Assembly (NCBI GenBank): GCA_963691755.1
Contig: OY829366.1
Location: 682,001-746,000, forward strand
Source: Dinoroseobacter sp013215265
GTDB lineage: Bacteria > Pseudomonadota > Alphaproteobacteria > Rhodobacterales > Rhodobacteraceae
DNA: 64,000 bases
Reading direction: 5' to 3'
Numbering within the stretch: the first letter of the stretch is position 1; each line of letters begins with the position of its first letter. The notes under the pieces are model-generated. The model had not been told where the DNA came from. It searched no databases and saw only the letters and a program-made list of their open reading frames with translations. This document shows positions 33,332 to 42,162 of the stretch, in pieces. The translations under genes were made by a program, and so were the position numbers.

Positions 33332-33898
33332 ATGAAGTATTCCGTCAAAACCGTCACGCGTGAGTTTTCGCCAAGCGAAGTCGCTACGGTCGCAGGTGTT
33401 TCCACCGCCCTTCAACGGGACTGGCGGCGTCGTGGCGTTATCCAAGGGCGTAGCGACGGTTGGAATAAATATGATCTTTCGGACGTCATTAAAATGACAG
33501 TGATGCGCGCGTTTACTCAGAGCGGCATTGCCCTCGAAACAGCCGAAGCACTTTCGGGTATGGCTGTGCTTCCAGTGATTGCAACGCTGTCGCGCTGGGA
33601 CGAAACCGCCGTTTTCGACGGCGATGAAATCAACCAAAAACAAATGGACCTTATTCGCAAAGCCGCTGTCTGTGGAGCGTCAGAAGACGACCAATTCAGC
33701 TTTGTCGCTTTGCCAGAAAAAGATGGAAATCCTGTTGCCGAACGGATCGACAACCTTGCGAAGGGTCAGCAACTGATGGGGCAGAACAAGAGCTTTCATG
33801 GTGTAACTGTCGATCACTACGGTCTGGCGCTTCACATCGCGAACACGTCGCCTCTGCCGATTATCCGCTATGAGATTGAGGTCAAAGGGGACGACTAA
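33332..33898 (+). CDS. MerR-like winged-helix regulator of the element
   Basis: A 188-residue protein whose N-terminus FSPSEVATVAGVSTALQRDWRRRGVIQG...YDLSDVIKMTVMRAF is a MerR/excisionase-type winged helix with a wing strand. The C-terminal 120 residues are a small alpha/beta domain of unknown role. In satellites a regulator of the Stl/AlpA kind sits here, before the excision and integration genes, so this is the best candidate for the master regulator. A GAGG ten bases upstream supports the ATG at 33332. Its TAA overlaps the next ATG (TAATG). Confidence 0.65.
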   Translation: MKYSVKTVTREFSPSEVATVAGVSTALQRDWRRRGVIQGRSDGWNKYDLSDVIKMTVMRAFTQSGIALETAEALSGMAVLPVIATLSRWDETAVFDGDEINQKQMDLIRKAAVCGASEDDQFSFVALPEKDGNPVAERIDNLAKGQQLMGQNKSFHGVTVDHYGLALHIANTSPLPIIRYEIEVKGDD

Positions 33899-34089
33899 TG
33901 CCAAGCCCCCGGTCCCCTTCCATGCCCACAAAGCGCCAGATCGAGGAAGCCTATCAGGTGGCCCGCGTACTGTGCCCCGGCGCGCGTATCAAAGGCGTGG
34001 GGCCTGAGGGCGTGACCTTCGACTATCCCGACCGGGACAGCGCAAGCCATAAATGGGAGGGCAAGCCCTTCTCTGGTGACGCACCATGA
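33898..34089 (+). CDS. small protein between regulator and integrase (possible excisionase)
   Basis: A 63-residue protein. After a proline/serine leader it reads MPTKRQIEEAYQVARVLCPGARIKGVGPEGVTFDY, one helix followed by two or three strands. It overlaps the regulator at its start (TAATG) and the integrase at its end (ATGA). Position suggests a recombination directionality factor, but the sequence has no clear excisionase HTH. An ATG eight codons in is an alternative start. Confidence 0.5.
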   Translation: MPSPRSPSMPTKRQIEEAYQVARVLCPGARIKGVGPEGVTFDYPDRDSASHKWEGKPFSGDAP

Positions 34090-35090
34090 AAAAGCTACCC
34101 TACCTTCGTTCCAAGCTGCGCCGGGGCCGGTGGTTCCACACCTACCGCCGCGGCGATGTAGAGCGCTCTCTGGGCGTTCACGGGCTTCACCCTACCGACC
34201 CCAAGGTGTTGGCTGCTTGGGCCGCTGAACACGCCCGCTGGCAGGATATGCCGCTCAATACGGAAACGCCCGATGCGGGCACCTTTGCATGGGCGCTGGA
34301 CCTCTACACTTCTGGCAATGACAAGTGGGCGAAGTATGCGGACGGCACCCGTGACGCCCGCTCTGCGATCTTTAAGCGCTATCGCGAGGCCCAAGGCGCA
34401 CGCCCGGTCAAAACGATCACCAGTGAGGCGATAGAGCAGGCCTTGTATGCCAAGGGTGGGCACGGCGCGGTGAACGAATACAAGGCCCTCAAGCCTGTCT
34501 TTGAACACCTGCGCCGCCTAGGCTTCATCCGCAGAAACCCGCTGGTTGGGATCGAACTGGACAAGCCCAAAATTCAGGGCTTCCCTGTTGCGGACGCTGA
34601 GGACATTGTGGCGTTTCAAGAGCGCTGGCCCGTTGGTACCCGCGAGCGCCTGATTTTCGATCTGGGCCTATATACCGGCGCGGCACGGGCTGACCTCGCC
34701 AAGCTGGGCCGCAAGAACATCAAGGGCGATCTGCTGGTGTATGAGCGCCAGAAAAGCGGGATCAAGGCGCAAGTGCCCCTCACTGCTGAATTGCGCGCGG
34801 TGATCGACCGGACGCCCGATATTGCCCCGGCATTCATCCTCACTGAGGCTGGCAAACCCTTCAAGGCGGCAAGCCTTGGTAACGAATTTGGGGACGCGGC
34901 CCGCGCGGCTGGGATGGCTTCACGCCTTCACGGTTTGCGCAAAGCGTTCTGCATTTATTGGGCTGAGAATGACGCCACCACGCTCCAAATCGCGGCGTTG
35001 GCGGGTCATATGAGCCTTTCAGAGGTGGAGCGCTACACGCGCGCCGCTGACCGTGAACGCATGGTCAAATTGCTGGTGGGGGTGGCCTGA
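34086..35090 (+). CDS. tyrosine recombinase / integrase
   Basis: A 334-residue site-specific recombinase. The N-terminal arm/core-binding region is about 1-150. The catalytic domain has LYTGAARADLAKL (first Arg), RQKSGIKAQVPL (Lys), HGLRKAFCIYWAEND (His-x-x-Arg), AGHMS (His) and the nucleophile Tyr in VERYTRAADRE. It ends 83 bp from the right core in the tRNA gene, the usual arrangement for tRNA-targeting integrases. Two GGGACACA sites lie between its stop and the core. Confidence 0.92.
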   Translation: MKKLPYLRSKLRRGRWFHTYRRGDVERSLGVHGLHPTDPKVLAAWAAEHARWQDMPLNTETPDAGTFAWALDLYTSGNDKWAKYADGTRDARSAIFKRYREAQGARPVKTITSEAIEQALYAKGGHGAVNEYKALKPVFEHLRRLGFIRRNPLVGIELDKPKIQGFPVADAEDIVAFQERWPVGTRERLIFDLGLYTGAARADLAKLGRKNIKGDLLVYERQKSGIKAQVPLTAELRAVIDRTPDIAPAFILTEAGKPFKAASLGNEFGDAARAAGMASRLHGLRKAFCIYWAENDATTLQIAALAGHMSLSEVERYTRAADRERMVKLLVGVA

Positions 35091-35093
35091 AAT

Positions 35094-35122
35094 GGGACAC
35101 ACCTACCCGAAAGCGGGACACA
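35094..35122 (+). repeat. candidate integrase arm-type sites, right pair
   Basis: GGGACACA at 35094-35101 and 35115-35122, 21 bp apart (two helical turns), between the integrase stop and the core. They match the two octamers at the left end in sequence and orientation. Confidence 0.5.
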
Positions 35123-35172
35123 CCCGCACAACCTACTGTAACATAGGAGAAAAAATCGTGCAGTTAGCAAAA

Positions 35173-35187
35173 TGGCGACCCCGGCAG
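35173..35187. repeat. attR core inside tRNA-Arg
   Basis: TGGCGACCCCGGCAG, the same 15-mer as 25524-25538. The full tRNA lies on this side, so this is the junction reconstructed by the element. Confidence 0.85.
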
Positions 35188-35249
35188 GATTCGAACCTGC
35201 AACCTGCCCCTTAGGAGGGGGCTGCTCTATCCAGTTGAGCCACGGGGCC
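35173..35249 (-). tRNA. tRNA-Arg, anticodon CCT
   Basis: Complete 77-nt cloverleaf: acceptor GGCCCCG/CGGGGTC with one G-U pair, D stem GCTC/GAGC, anticodon stem GCCCC/GGGGC with loop CTCCTAA (anticodon CCT, reads AGG), T stem GCAGG/CCTGC with loop TTCGAAT, discriminator G and encoded CCA. Its last 15 bases are the right attachment core (35173-35187), so integration keeps the tRNA intact. Confidence 0.96.
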
Positions 35250-35366
35250 GATGATCCTTCATGCGCAATCTGTGCTCTGCGCGCAAGATGGACGCAAGCA
35301 TCAGCAAGGTTTGGACATTCCTTTCATAAATCGGATACACCGAAGTAAGAGTGCTTCGGAGAGATT

Positions 35367-36395
35367 ATGACCGATACTATTCCCCCCCGCCGTCCTCTGA
35401 CCCTTCGTGACGTGTCCGAAGCGGCGGGTGTCAGTGAAATGACCGTAAGCCGTGTGCTCCGTAACCGGGGGGATGTCTCTGCCGCGACGCGCGAACGGGT
35501 GCTCGAGAAGGCCCGCGAGATGGGCTACGTCCCCAACAAGATCGCAGGGGCGCTTGCCTCCAGCCGCGTGAACCTCGTGGCCGTCGTGATCCCCTCGATC
35601 TCTAACATGGTTTTCCCGGACGTGATGGGAGGCATTTCCTCAGCGCTGGAAGACACACCGCTGCAGCCGGTCGTCGGTCTGACAAGCTACAAGCCCGAAA
35701 AAGAAGAGCAGGTCCTGTACGAAATGCTGTCATGGCGCCCATCGGGCATGATCGTTGCCGGGCTTGAACATACTGAGGCCTCGCGCGCCATGCTGGCTGT
35801 TTCAGGTGTGCCCGTGATCGAGATTATGGATACGGATGGGGAGCCGGTCGATTGCTGTGTGGGCATTTCGCACCGCAGTGCCGCGCAGGATATGGCAGAT
35901 GCGATTGTTGATGCCGGGTATCGACGCATTGGCTTTGTCGGCACAGCGTTGGGCATGGATCACCGGGCACGCAAACGTTTTGAGGGTTTTGTGGCGCAAC
36001 TGGGCAAGCGTGGGCTCGAACTGGAAGACCGCGAATTTTACGAAGGCGGCTCCGGTATGGCCAAGGGACGTGAGTTGACTGAGGTGCTTCTGAAGCGCAG
36101 CCCTGATCTGGATTTCATCTACTATTCAAACGACATCGTCGGTGCGGGCGGTATGCTTTACTGCATAGAGAAGGGCTACGATATTCCGAACAAGCTGGGC
36201 TTGGCGGGGTTCAATGGCGTCGATATTCTAGGCGGGCAACCGATGCGGTTGGCAACCATCGACAGTTGTCGCGCCGAAATAGGTAAGCTCGCCGCGGGTC
36301 TGGTGCTGTCGCGCATGGACACGAGCAAAGCATCCGAACTGGTCAAGCTGTCACCCAAGCTGGATCGTGGCGACACGATGCGGGGGCCGCTCTGA
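35367..36395 (+). CDS. LacI-family transcriptional regulator
   Basis: A 342-residue repressor. The HTH is at about 12-34 (LRDVSEAAGVSEMTVSRVLRN), then the hinge (YVPNKIAGALASSRVNLVAVVIPS) and a periplasmic-binding-like sensor domain (to ~330, with VCCGIS-like substitutions and GFNGVDILGG). The SSRVNLVAVVIPSISNMVFPDVMGGI region resembles the gluconate-type GntR subgroup. It is divergent from the tRNA. Before the insertion it would have been about 270 bp from xylB, so a link to sugar use is plausible. Confidence 0.88.
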   Translation: MTDTIPPRRPLTLRDVSEAAGVSEMTVSRVLRNRGDVSAATRERVLEKAREMGYVPNKIAGALASSRVNLVAVVIPSISNMVFPDVMGGISSALEDTPLQPVVGLTSYKPEKEEQVLYEMLSWRPSGMIVAGLEHTEASRAMLAVSGVPVIEIMDTDGEPVDCCVGISHRSAAQDMADAIVDAGYRRIGFVGTALGMDHRARKRFEGFVAQLGKRGLELEDREFYEGGSGMAKGRELTEVLLKRSPDLDFIYYSNDIVGAGGMLYCIEKGYDIPNKLGLAGFNGVDILGGQPMRLATIDSCRAEIGKLAAGLVLSRMDTSKASELVKLSPKLDRGDTMRGPL

Positions 36396-36523
36396 GGACG
36401 TTCCCCGATCTCGTAATCCTAAAACGTTAGTCGCAAGAAGTGGGTTCAGTCTCGCTGACGCCTTGTTTCGCAATCGAAATCATAGGCCACAAATCTGACC
36501 TTCTCATTCAGAAATTATTGATT

Positions 36524-38344
36524 TTAGCTCGCTGCACGTGCCTGACGCTTGCGCTCATGCGGGTCAAGGAAGCGTTTGCGCAATCGGATGGCATTTGGCG
36601 TAACCTCAACCAGTTCGTCATCGTCAATATAGGCAATCGCCTCTTCCAGCGAGAACTGAATATGAGGCGTCAGCCGGACGGCCTCGTCTGAACCGGACGC
36701 GCGTACGTTGGTCAGCTTCTTACCCTTGAGTGGGTTCACTTCCAGATCGTTGTCGCGCGAATGCTCGCCAATAACCATGCCCTGATAGACTTTCGCCTGC
36801 GGCCCCACGAACATGCGCCCGCGTTCCTCTAGATTCCACAGCGCGTACGCCACTGCTTCTCCATCTTCCATCGAAATCAGGACCCCTGCGCGCCGACCTG
36901 GGATCGGACCTTTGAAGGGGGCCCATTCGTGGAAGACACGGTTCAGGACGCCTGTGCCGCGCGTGTCGGTCAGGAACTCGCCATGATAGCCGATCAGCCC
37001 GCGTGAGGCCACATGGGCAATGATCCGGGTCTTGCCTTCGCCAGCCGGTTTCATTTCGGCCAGTTCGCCCTTTCGGGTGCCTGTGATCTTTTCGATCACC
37101 GCGCCGGTGTATTCGTCATCCACGTCAATCGTGACTTCCTCAACCGGCTCGTGTTGCGCACCGTCGATTTCACGAAACAGCACCTGCGGGCGAGAGATCG
37201 ACAGTTCGAACCCTTCACGCCGCATGTTCTCGATCAGAACACCCATCTGCAATTCACCGCGACCTGCGACCTCAAAGGCTTCACCGCCGGGGGTGTCACT
37301 GATCTTGATAGCAACGTTCGATTCGGCTTCCTTCATCAACCGGTCACGGATCACACGGGACTGGACCTTCTTGCCGTCACGACCCGCAAGCGGGCTGTCA
37401 TTAATCCCGAATGTCACGGTTATGGTGGGCGGATCGATAGGTTGGGCGTCCAGCGGTTCGTCCACCGCCAGTGCACAAACTGTGTCTGCCACGGTTGCCT
37501 TGGACATGCCTGCGATTGAGACGATGTCGCCTGCAACGGCCTCGTCGATGTCCTGCTGACCAAGTCCTCGGAAAGCCTGAATACGGGTCACCCGGAACTG
37601 TTCGATCTTTTGCCCGATGCGCGACAGAGCCTGAACCGTCGCGCCAACCTTTAGTTTGCCTGACTCAACGCGACCGGTGAGAAGGCGGCCCACGAAGGGG
37701 TCTGCACCCAAAGTTGTGGCCAGCATCCGAAAATCTTCATCGGTTCGGGATTGCTGGCGGGGTGGCGGGACATGGCGCACGATCAGATCAAAGAGTGCGT
37801 CGAGATCCTTGCGTGGGCCATCAAGATCGGCATCCGCCCAACCAGATCGGCCTGACGCATAAAGATGTGGAAAGTCGAGCTGGTCTTCATCCGCATCAAG
37901 AGCCGCAAACAGGTCAAAGACCTCGTCCAGCGCACGGTCGGGTTCTGCATCTGGTTTGTCGACCTTGTTCAGGACCACGATGGGACGCAAACCCAGCGCC
38001 AGCGCCTTTGAAGTCACGAACTTCGTCTGCGGCATAGGGCCTTCTGCAGCATCCACAAGCAAAACCACACCGTCGACCATGGACAGGATCCGCTCCACCT
38101 CACCACCGAAATCTGCGTGGCCCGGCGTATCGACGATGTTGACACGCGTGCCTTTCCATTCAACCGAAGTTGCCTTGGCAAGGATGGTAATCCCGCGCTC
38201 GCGCTCCAGATCGTTTGAGTCAAGCGCGCGTTCAGTCGTGGCCTGATTTTCGCGGAACGTGCCGGACTGTTTCAGAAGTTCGTCCACCAGCGTGGTTTTG
38301 CCGTGGTCCACGTGAGCGATGATTGCGATGTTGCGCAGATCCAT
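36524..38344 (-). CDS. typA: translational GTPase TypA/BipA
   Basis: A 606-residue ribosome-binding GTPase needed for 50S assembly at low temperature and under stress. G1 AHVDHGKTT (10-18), switch I RERGITILAKATS, G3 DTPGHADFGGEV, G4 NKVDKPDAEP; domains II to V follow with the TypA-specific C-terminal basic domain (IRLRKRFLDPHERKRQARAAS). The frame opens 80 codons earlier but overlaps the transglycosylase gene; the ATG at 38344 is the family start. Confidence 0.95.
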   Translation of the reverse strand: MDLRNIAIIAHVDHGKTTLVDELLKQSGTFRENQATTERALDSNDLERERGITILAKATSVEWKGTRVNIVDTPGHADFGGEVERILSMVDGVVLLVDAAEGPMPQTKFVTSKALALGLRPIVVLNKVDKPDAEPDRALDEVFDLFAALDADEDQLDFPHLYASGRSGWADADLDGPRKDLDALFDLIVRHVPPPRQQSRTDEDFRMLATTLGADPFVGRLLTGRVESGKLKVGATVQALSRIGQKIEQFRVTRIQAFRGLGQQDIDEAVAGDIVSIAGMSKATVADTVCALAVDEPLDAQPIDPPTITVTFGINDSPLAGRDGKKVQSRVIRDRLMKEAESNVAIKISDTPGGEAFEVAGRGELQMGVLIENMRREGFELSISRPQVLFREIDGAQHEPVEEVTIDVDDEYTGAVIEKITGTRKGELAEMKPAGEGKTRIIAHVASRGLIGYHGEFLTDTRGTGVLNRVFHEWAPFKGPIPGRRAGVLISMEDGEAVAYALWNLEERGRMFVGPQAKVYQGMVIGEHSRDNDLEVNPLKGKKLTNVRASGSDEAVRLTPHIQFSLEEAIAYIDDDELVEVTPNAIRLRKRFLDPHERKRQARAAS

Positions 38345-38450
38345 GGGTGCGTCTTTCGGAAAAGAGAGGGGTTGCGCGGCGCGTATCGCACTTGATCGGG
38401 ATTTGCCAGTGAAGATGTGCCGCAGTGCGGCAGTCCGTGACGCCCGTGGC

Positions 38451-39803
38451 TTACGCGTTTCGCAGGCGCGCCAGAAGCCGGGTGTTGGCGTAGCCATCAG
38501 GCACTTGCCCGATTTGGCCCTGAAAGCAGCGTATCGCTTGGATGGTGTTGGGCCCGACAATCCCGTCAAATTTGCCCGGATCACAGCCTACCGCCCGCAA
38601 ACGGGTCTGCATTTCGCGCCGCTCAGATAAGGACAATGCGCGGTCACTGCGTGGCCAGGATCCCTGGATCGAACCGCCCCCGCGAATGCGGTCTGCAAGA
38701 TGTCCCACGCCAATCACATAGGCATCAGCGGGGTTATACTCCTCCAGCACATAGAAGTTGTCGTAGATCACGAAAGCCGCTGCCCCTGCGCCGGCGGGCA
38801 CAAGCACCGATGACGGGCCATGATCGGGCACCGTTCCGCCGCTGATTGTGCGTACGCCCATGGCGTTCCAGTCAGAGGCGCGTTTCTTGATCCGTTCCCC
38901 GGAATGTCTGAAGTCGAAATTTCGCGGCAGGCGTACTTCGATCCCCCAAGGCTGGCCCGGCGTCCAGCCTTTCTCGCGCAGAAAATTTGCAGCCGAGGCC
39001 AGAGCATCCACTGGGTCATCCCCCCAAATGTCGCGTCGTCCATCGCCTGTCGCATCAACAGAAAAGGTTAGATAGCTGTCGGGCATGAATTGCGTGTGCC
39101 CCATCGCACCGGCCCACGAGCCCCGCATATTGGTCATGCTGGCTTCACCTGACTGCAAGATTTGTAACGCGGCGAGCAGCTGATCTTCGAAGAACTCCTT
39201 ACGCCGCGCGTCATAGGCAAGTGACGCCATCGCTGATATGACGTTGGTAGACCCGCGCACTGCACCATAGGCCGTTTCCAGCCCCCAGATGGCTGCCACG
39301 ACATAGGCATCCACGCCGTATTGACGCTCTATGCTGCGTAAGGTGCGCCTGTAGCGATCAAAGGCTTGCTGACCATTTCGAATGCGATTGGCTGAAACGG
39401 CAGTCTCGAGATACTCCCAGATCTGTTTCGTGAACTCTGACTGATTGCGGTCGTGCTCGACCACCTGTGGCAGATACTCCACGTCCGCAAAGGCGGTATC
39501 GAACACACGTGCAGAGATGCCTTGGCGCAAGGCACTGTTGCGGAATGACCGCGCCCAACTTGTGAAGCTGGCAGGGTTCTGTATGGCACGGCGAACCGGC
39601 TCGCGGGTCTGCGCGGCAGGGTCCGTCCCGCGTGGCTGCGGGCGCAACGAGCGCGAGAGGATCGCCGCTGTTCGGGTATCAGGTACTGTCTCTGTCTGAC
39701 CGCGTGGGAGTGGGCGCACAGAAATCTCAGGCCCGGCCGTAGTGAGGGACGCGCCGCAAAAGGAGATACATGCAGTAACCAGGCCGGCAAGATACCAACG
39801 CAT
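38451..39803 (-). CDS. lytic murein transglycosylase, MltB-like, with peptidoglycan-binding domain
   Basis: A 450-residue periplasmic enzyme. Signal peptide about 1-23. The SLT_2 domain (about 80-370) has the catalytic Glu in IWGLETAYGAV, with SWAGAMGHTQFMPDSYLTF and DGRRDIWGDDPVDALASAANFL. The C-terminal PG_binding_1 repeat (390-448) reads RREMQTRLRAVGCDPGKFDGIVGPNTIQAIRCFQ. It cleaves the MurNAc-GlcNAc bond non-hydrolytically. A low-complexity linker (40-75) follows the signal. Same strand as typA, 106 bp upstream. Confidence 0.92.
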   Translation of the reverse strand: MRWYLAGLVTACISFCGASLTTAGPEISVRPLPRGQTETVPDTRTAAILSRSLRPQPRGTDPAAQTREPVRRAIQNPASFTSWARSFRNSALRQGISARVFDTAFADVEYLPQVVEHDRNQSEFTKQIWEYLETAVSANRIRNGQQAFDRYRRTLRSIERQYGVDAYVVAAIWGLETAYGAVRGSTNVISAMASLAYDARRKEFFEDQLLAALQILQSGEASMTNMRGSWAGAMGHTQFMPDSYLTFSVDATGDGRRDIWGDDPVDALASAANFLREKGWTPGQPWGIEVRLPRNFDFRHSGERIKKRASDWNAMGVRTISGGTVPDHGPSSVLVPAGAGAAAFVIYDNFYVLEEYNPADAYVIGVGHLADRIRGGGSIQGSWPRSDRALSLSERREMQTRLRAVGCDPGKFDGIVGPNTIQAIRCFQGQIGQVPDGYANTRLLARLRNA

Positions 39804-39888
39804 AACGAGGCCCTAACTAATCGCGTGCAAACATAGCCTGAAACGGATCATTCGGGAACATCAGAGGTAAAATTGAATAATGCGTTGA

Positions 39889-42153
39889 TTAACGAATACC
39901 CTTCGGCCGCCTGGGTTTGCCACTTGCGCGCTTCCGGCCCTTCAAAGCCTTGCCGGATTTGCGTGTCCCGCGTTTGGAGCGGCTGAGGTTGCGGGGCTTG
40001 CGGGTTTCACCGTCGATTTCTAGCAGTTCCAGCAACAAGCCACCTGTAACAGGCACCGCTTCGGCCAGACGCACCAGAACGCGTTGGCCAAGGCCAATGA
40101 CCTGCCCGGTATCGGTACCCGTCAACGTGTTGCTTTCAGCATCGTGACGGAAATATTCCTGACCAAGGGCGCGCATCGGCACCAAACCATCCGCACCGCT
40201 CTCGTCGAGTTTCACAAACACGCCGAAACGGGCAATGCCACTGATCCGGCCGGCAAATTCTGTCCCGACGCGATCTGACAGGTATGAGGCGAGATACCGA
40301 TCAATCGTATCGCGTTCCGCCATCATTGATCGGCGTTCTGTTTCGGAGATCAGCGTCGCAGTTTGGTCCAGCCGCTCTTCGTCCTCTGGGCTCAACCCGT
40401 CGTCACCCCAGCCATGGGCACGGATCAGAGCACGATGAACGATCAGGTCGGCATATCGGCGGATCGGCGATGTGAAATGCGCGTATTGTCGAAGTGCCAG
40501 CCCAAAATGCCCGAAATTCTGTGGGCTGTAATAGGCCTGTGTCATAGCGCGTAACGTGGACAGATTGATCAGCTCCGCGTCTTCGCGTCCGGCAGCCTGA
40601 TCGAGAAGGCGATTCAGATGTGATGTTTGTAGCACTTGACCTTTTGCAAGCGTCAGACCTGAGGCCTTAGCCACCTCGCGCAGCGCCTCCATCTTTTCAG
40701 GTGCGGGCTCTTCATGCACGCGGTAGATCAGCGGCGCGCGCTTCCCGGCCAGCGTTTCCGCCGCGCAGACATTGGCCAGAACCATGCATTCTTCAATCAG
40801 CTTGTGGGCGTCAAAGCGATCTCGGAAGGCAACCGATGCGACATGCCCATTGTCGGCAAGAACGATTTTGCGTTCCGGCAGGTCGAGCGCGAGGGGTTGC
40901 CGCCGTTCTCGCGCTTTCTCAAGGGCGCCATACACCGCCCAAAGCGGCTTCAGGATAGGCTCCAGCAGGGCTTCGGTCTGCGCATCGGGCTGTCCATCAA
41001 TGGCAGCCTGAGCACGCTCGTAGCTCAGTGAAGCTTTCGATTGCATCAACCCGCGTGTGAAGCGGTGGCTGAGCTTGGTGCCGTCCTCGGCTATTGCAAT
41101 GCGTACGGCAAGGCAGGCGCGTGGCACATCTTCGTGCAGTGAACACAGATCTCCGGACAGACGATCGGGCAGCATTGGCACAACGCGATCCGGGAAATAG
41201 GTGGAATTCCCGCGCTTGCGCGCCTCAGCGTCCATGTCAGAGCCCGGCGTGACATACGCAGCAACATCCGCGATGGCGACCCAAAGAACATGACCGCCCG
41301 GATTGTTGGGGTCCTCATCTGGCAGCGCGCACACCGCATCGTCGCGATCCCGTGCGTCAGCAGGGTCTATGGTGATCAGCGGCAGGTCCCGCAGGTCCTC
41401 GCGTTTGCCCAGACCCATTGGTTTGGCTTTGTCGGCGGCGTCCAGAACGGCTTTTGGAAAGTCGTCGGGAACGCCATGCGTATGGATCGCCATCAGCGAA
41501 ACCGTACGGGCGTCGCCCGCCTCGCCCAATCGCGCCACGATCTGTGCGCCGGGAAGACCCATTCGGGTACGGCCGCCGATCTCTTCGGCTTCGACCAGTT
41601 CTCCGTCAACGGCTCCGTGGACAGCCCCCGGGGCCACGCGCCATTCCTTGTCGCTGCCTTTCTCGATGGGCTGAATACGTCCACCTTCGGCCGTTTTGCG
41701 GAACACGCCGAGCACTTTGCGCGGTCCACGTTTTGATCCGATGCGCTTGATCAGGCGGGCTTCATAGCTGTGGTCGTCGGCTTCTACTTTTGTCAGGCGC
41801 ACCAGAAGGCGGTCACCTTCACCGATGCCCGGATCGTTTGATTTCGCAACGAAGAGAACGTTTGGTGCATCACCATCCCCGGTCCATTCCAACGGGCGCA
41901 GGAAAACGTCGCCATCTGCATCCGGGGGCATGGCCTCGGCAACAGTCACGGGGGGCAGGGCACCAGGTTCACGGAACCGTTTTTCGCGTTTTTCTAGGTG
42001 CCCTTCGTCCTGAAGATCGCGCAGTACGCGTTTCAGATCGATCCGGGCGGACCCTTTGATCCCAAAAGCGCGGGCGATCTCGCGCTTGTTCGCGCGAGAA
42101 GGGTTTTCCGAGATGAACTCGAGGATCTGGTCTTTGGAGGGGATGCGGCTCAT
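39889..42153 (-). CDS. rnr: ribonuclease R
   Basis: A 754-residue 3'-5' exoribonuclease that degrades structured RNA. N-terminal winged helix (PSKDQILEFISENPSRANKREIARAFGIKG), cold-shock domains, then the RNB domain with catalytic aspartates in TIDPADARDRDDAVCALPDED and YHR-type substrate loops. An S1 domain (GTEFAGRISGIARFGVFVKLDESGADGLVPMRALG) precedes a basic tail (RSKRGTRKSGKALKGRKRASGKPRRPKG). It ends the dapE - GNAT - glycosyltransferase - rnr leftward operon. Confidence 0.95.
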   Translation of the reverse strand: MSRIPSKDQILEFISENPSRANKREIARAFGIKGSARIDLKRVLRDLQDEGHLEKREKRFREPGALPPVTVAEAMPPDADGDVFLRPLEWTGDGDAPNVLFVAKSNDPGIGEGDRLLVRLTKVEADDHSYEARLIKRIGSKRGPRKVLGVFRKTAEGGRIQPIEKGSDKEWRVAPGAVHGAVDGELVEAEEIGGRTRMGLPGAQIVARLGEAGDARTVSLMAIHTHGVPDDFPKAVLDAADKAKPMGLGKREDLRDLPLITIDPADARDRDDAVCALPDEDPNNPGGHVLWVAIADVAAYVTPGSDMDAEARKRGNSTYFPDRVVPMLPDRLSGDLCSLHEDVPRACLAVRIAIAEDGTKLSHRFTRGLMQSKASLSYERAQAAIDGQPDAQTEALLEPILKPLWAVYGALEKARERRQPLALDLPERKIVLADNGHVASVAFRDRFDAHKLIEECMVLANVCAAETLAGKRAPLIYRVHEEPAPEKMEALREVAKASGLTLAKGQVLQTSHLNRLLDQAAGREDAELINLSTLRAMTQAYYSPQNFGHFGLALRQYAHFTSPIRRYADLIVHRALIRAHGWGDDGLSPEDEERLDQTATLISETERRSMMAERDTIDRYLASYLSDRVGTEFAGRISGIARFGVFVKLDESGADGLVPMRALGQEYFRHDAESNTLTGTDTGQVIGLGQRVLVRLAEAVPVTGGLLLELLEIDGETRKPRNLSRSKRGTRKSGKALKGRKRASGKPRRPKGIR

Positions 42154-42162
42154 GCGCGCCCG

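Larger units (their letters stand above)
25524..35187. mobile_element. integrated capsid-forming phage satellite (cfPICI-like) at tRNA-Arg(CCT)
   Basis: A 9.66 kb element bounded by a 15-bp direct repeat (TGGCGACCCCGGCAG) that is the 3' end of tRNA-Arg. Gene order: Zn-finger protein, winged-helix protein, iterons, TerL, connector-like protein, HNH, major capsid, protease, adaptor, portal, terminator, MazF-like (opposite strand), MerR-like regulator, small protein, integrase. Most junctions overlap as TAGTG, TGATG or ATGA, typical of compact phage operons. No tail, baseplate, holin/lysin or recognisable small terminase gene is present. This matches the published idea of PICIs that build their own heads but take helper tails; a decayed prophage is the alternative. 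Confidence 0.8.

Noticed and set aside
25524..35187. Gene transfer agent (RcGTA-like) cluster
   Set aside because: Rhodobacterales carry HK97-type GTA clusters, but this region has an integrase, att repeats in a tRNA gene, a different gene order and no tail genes.
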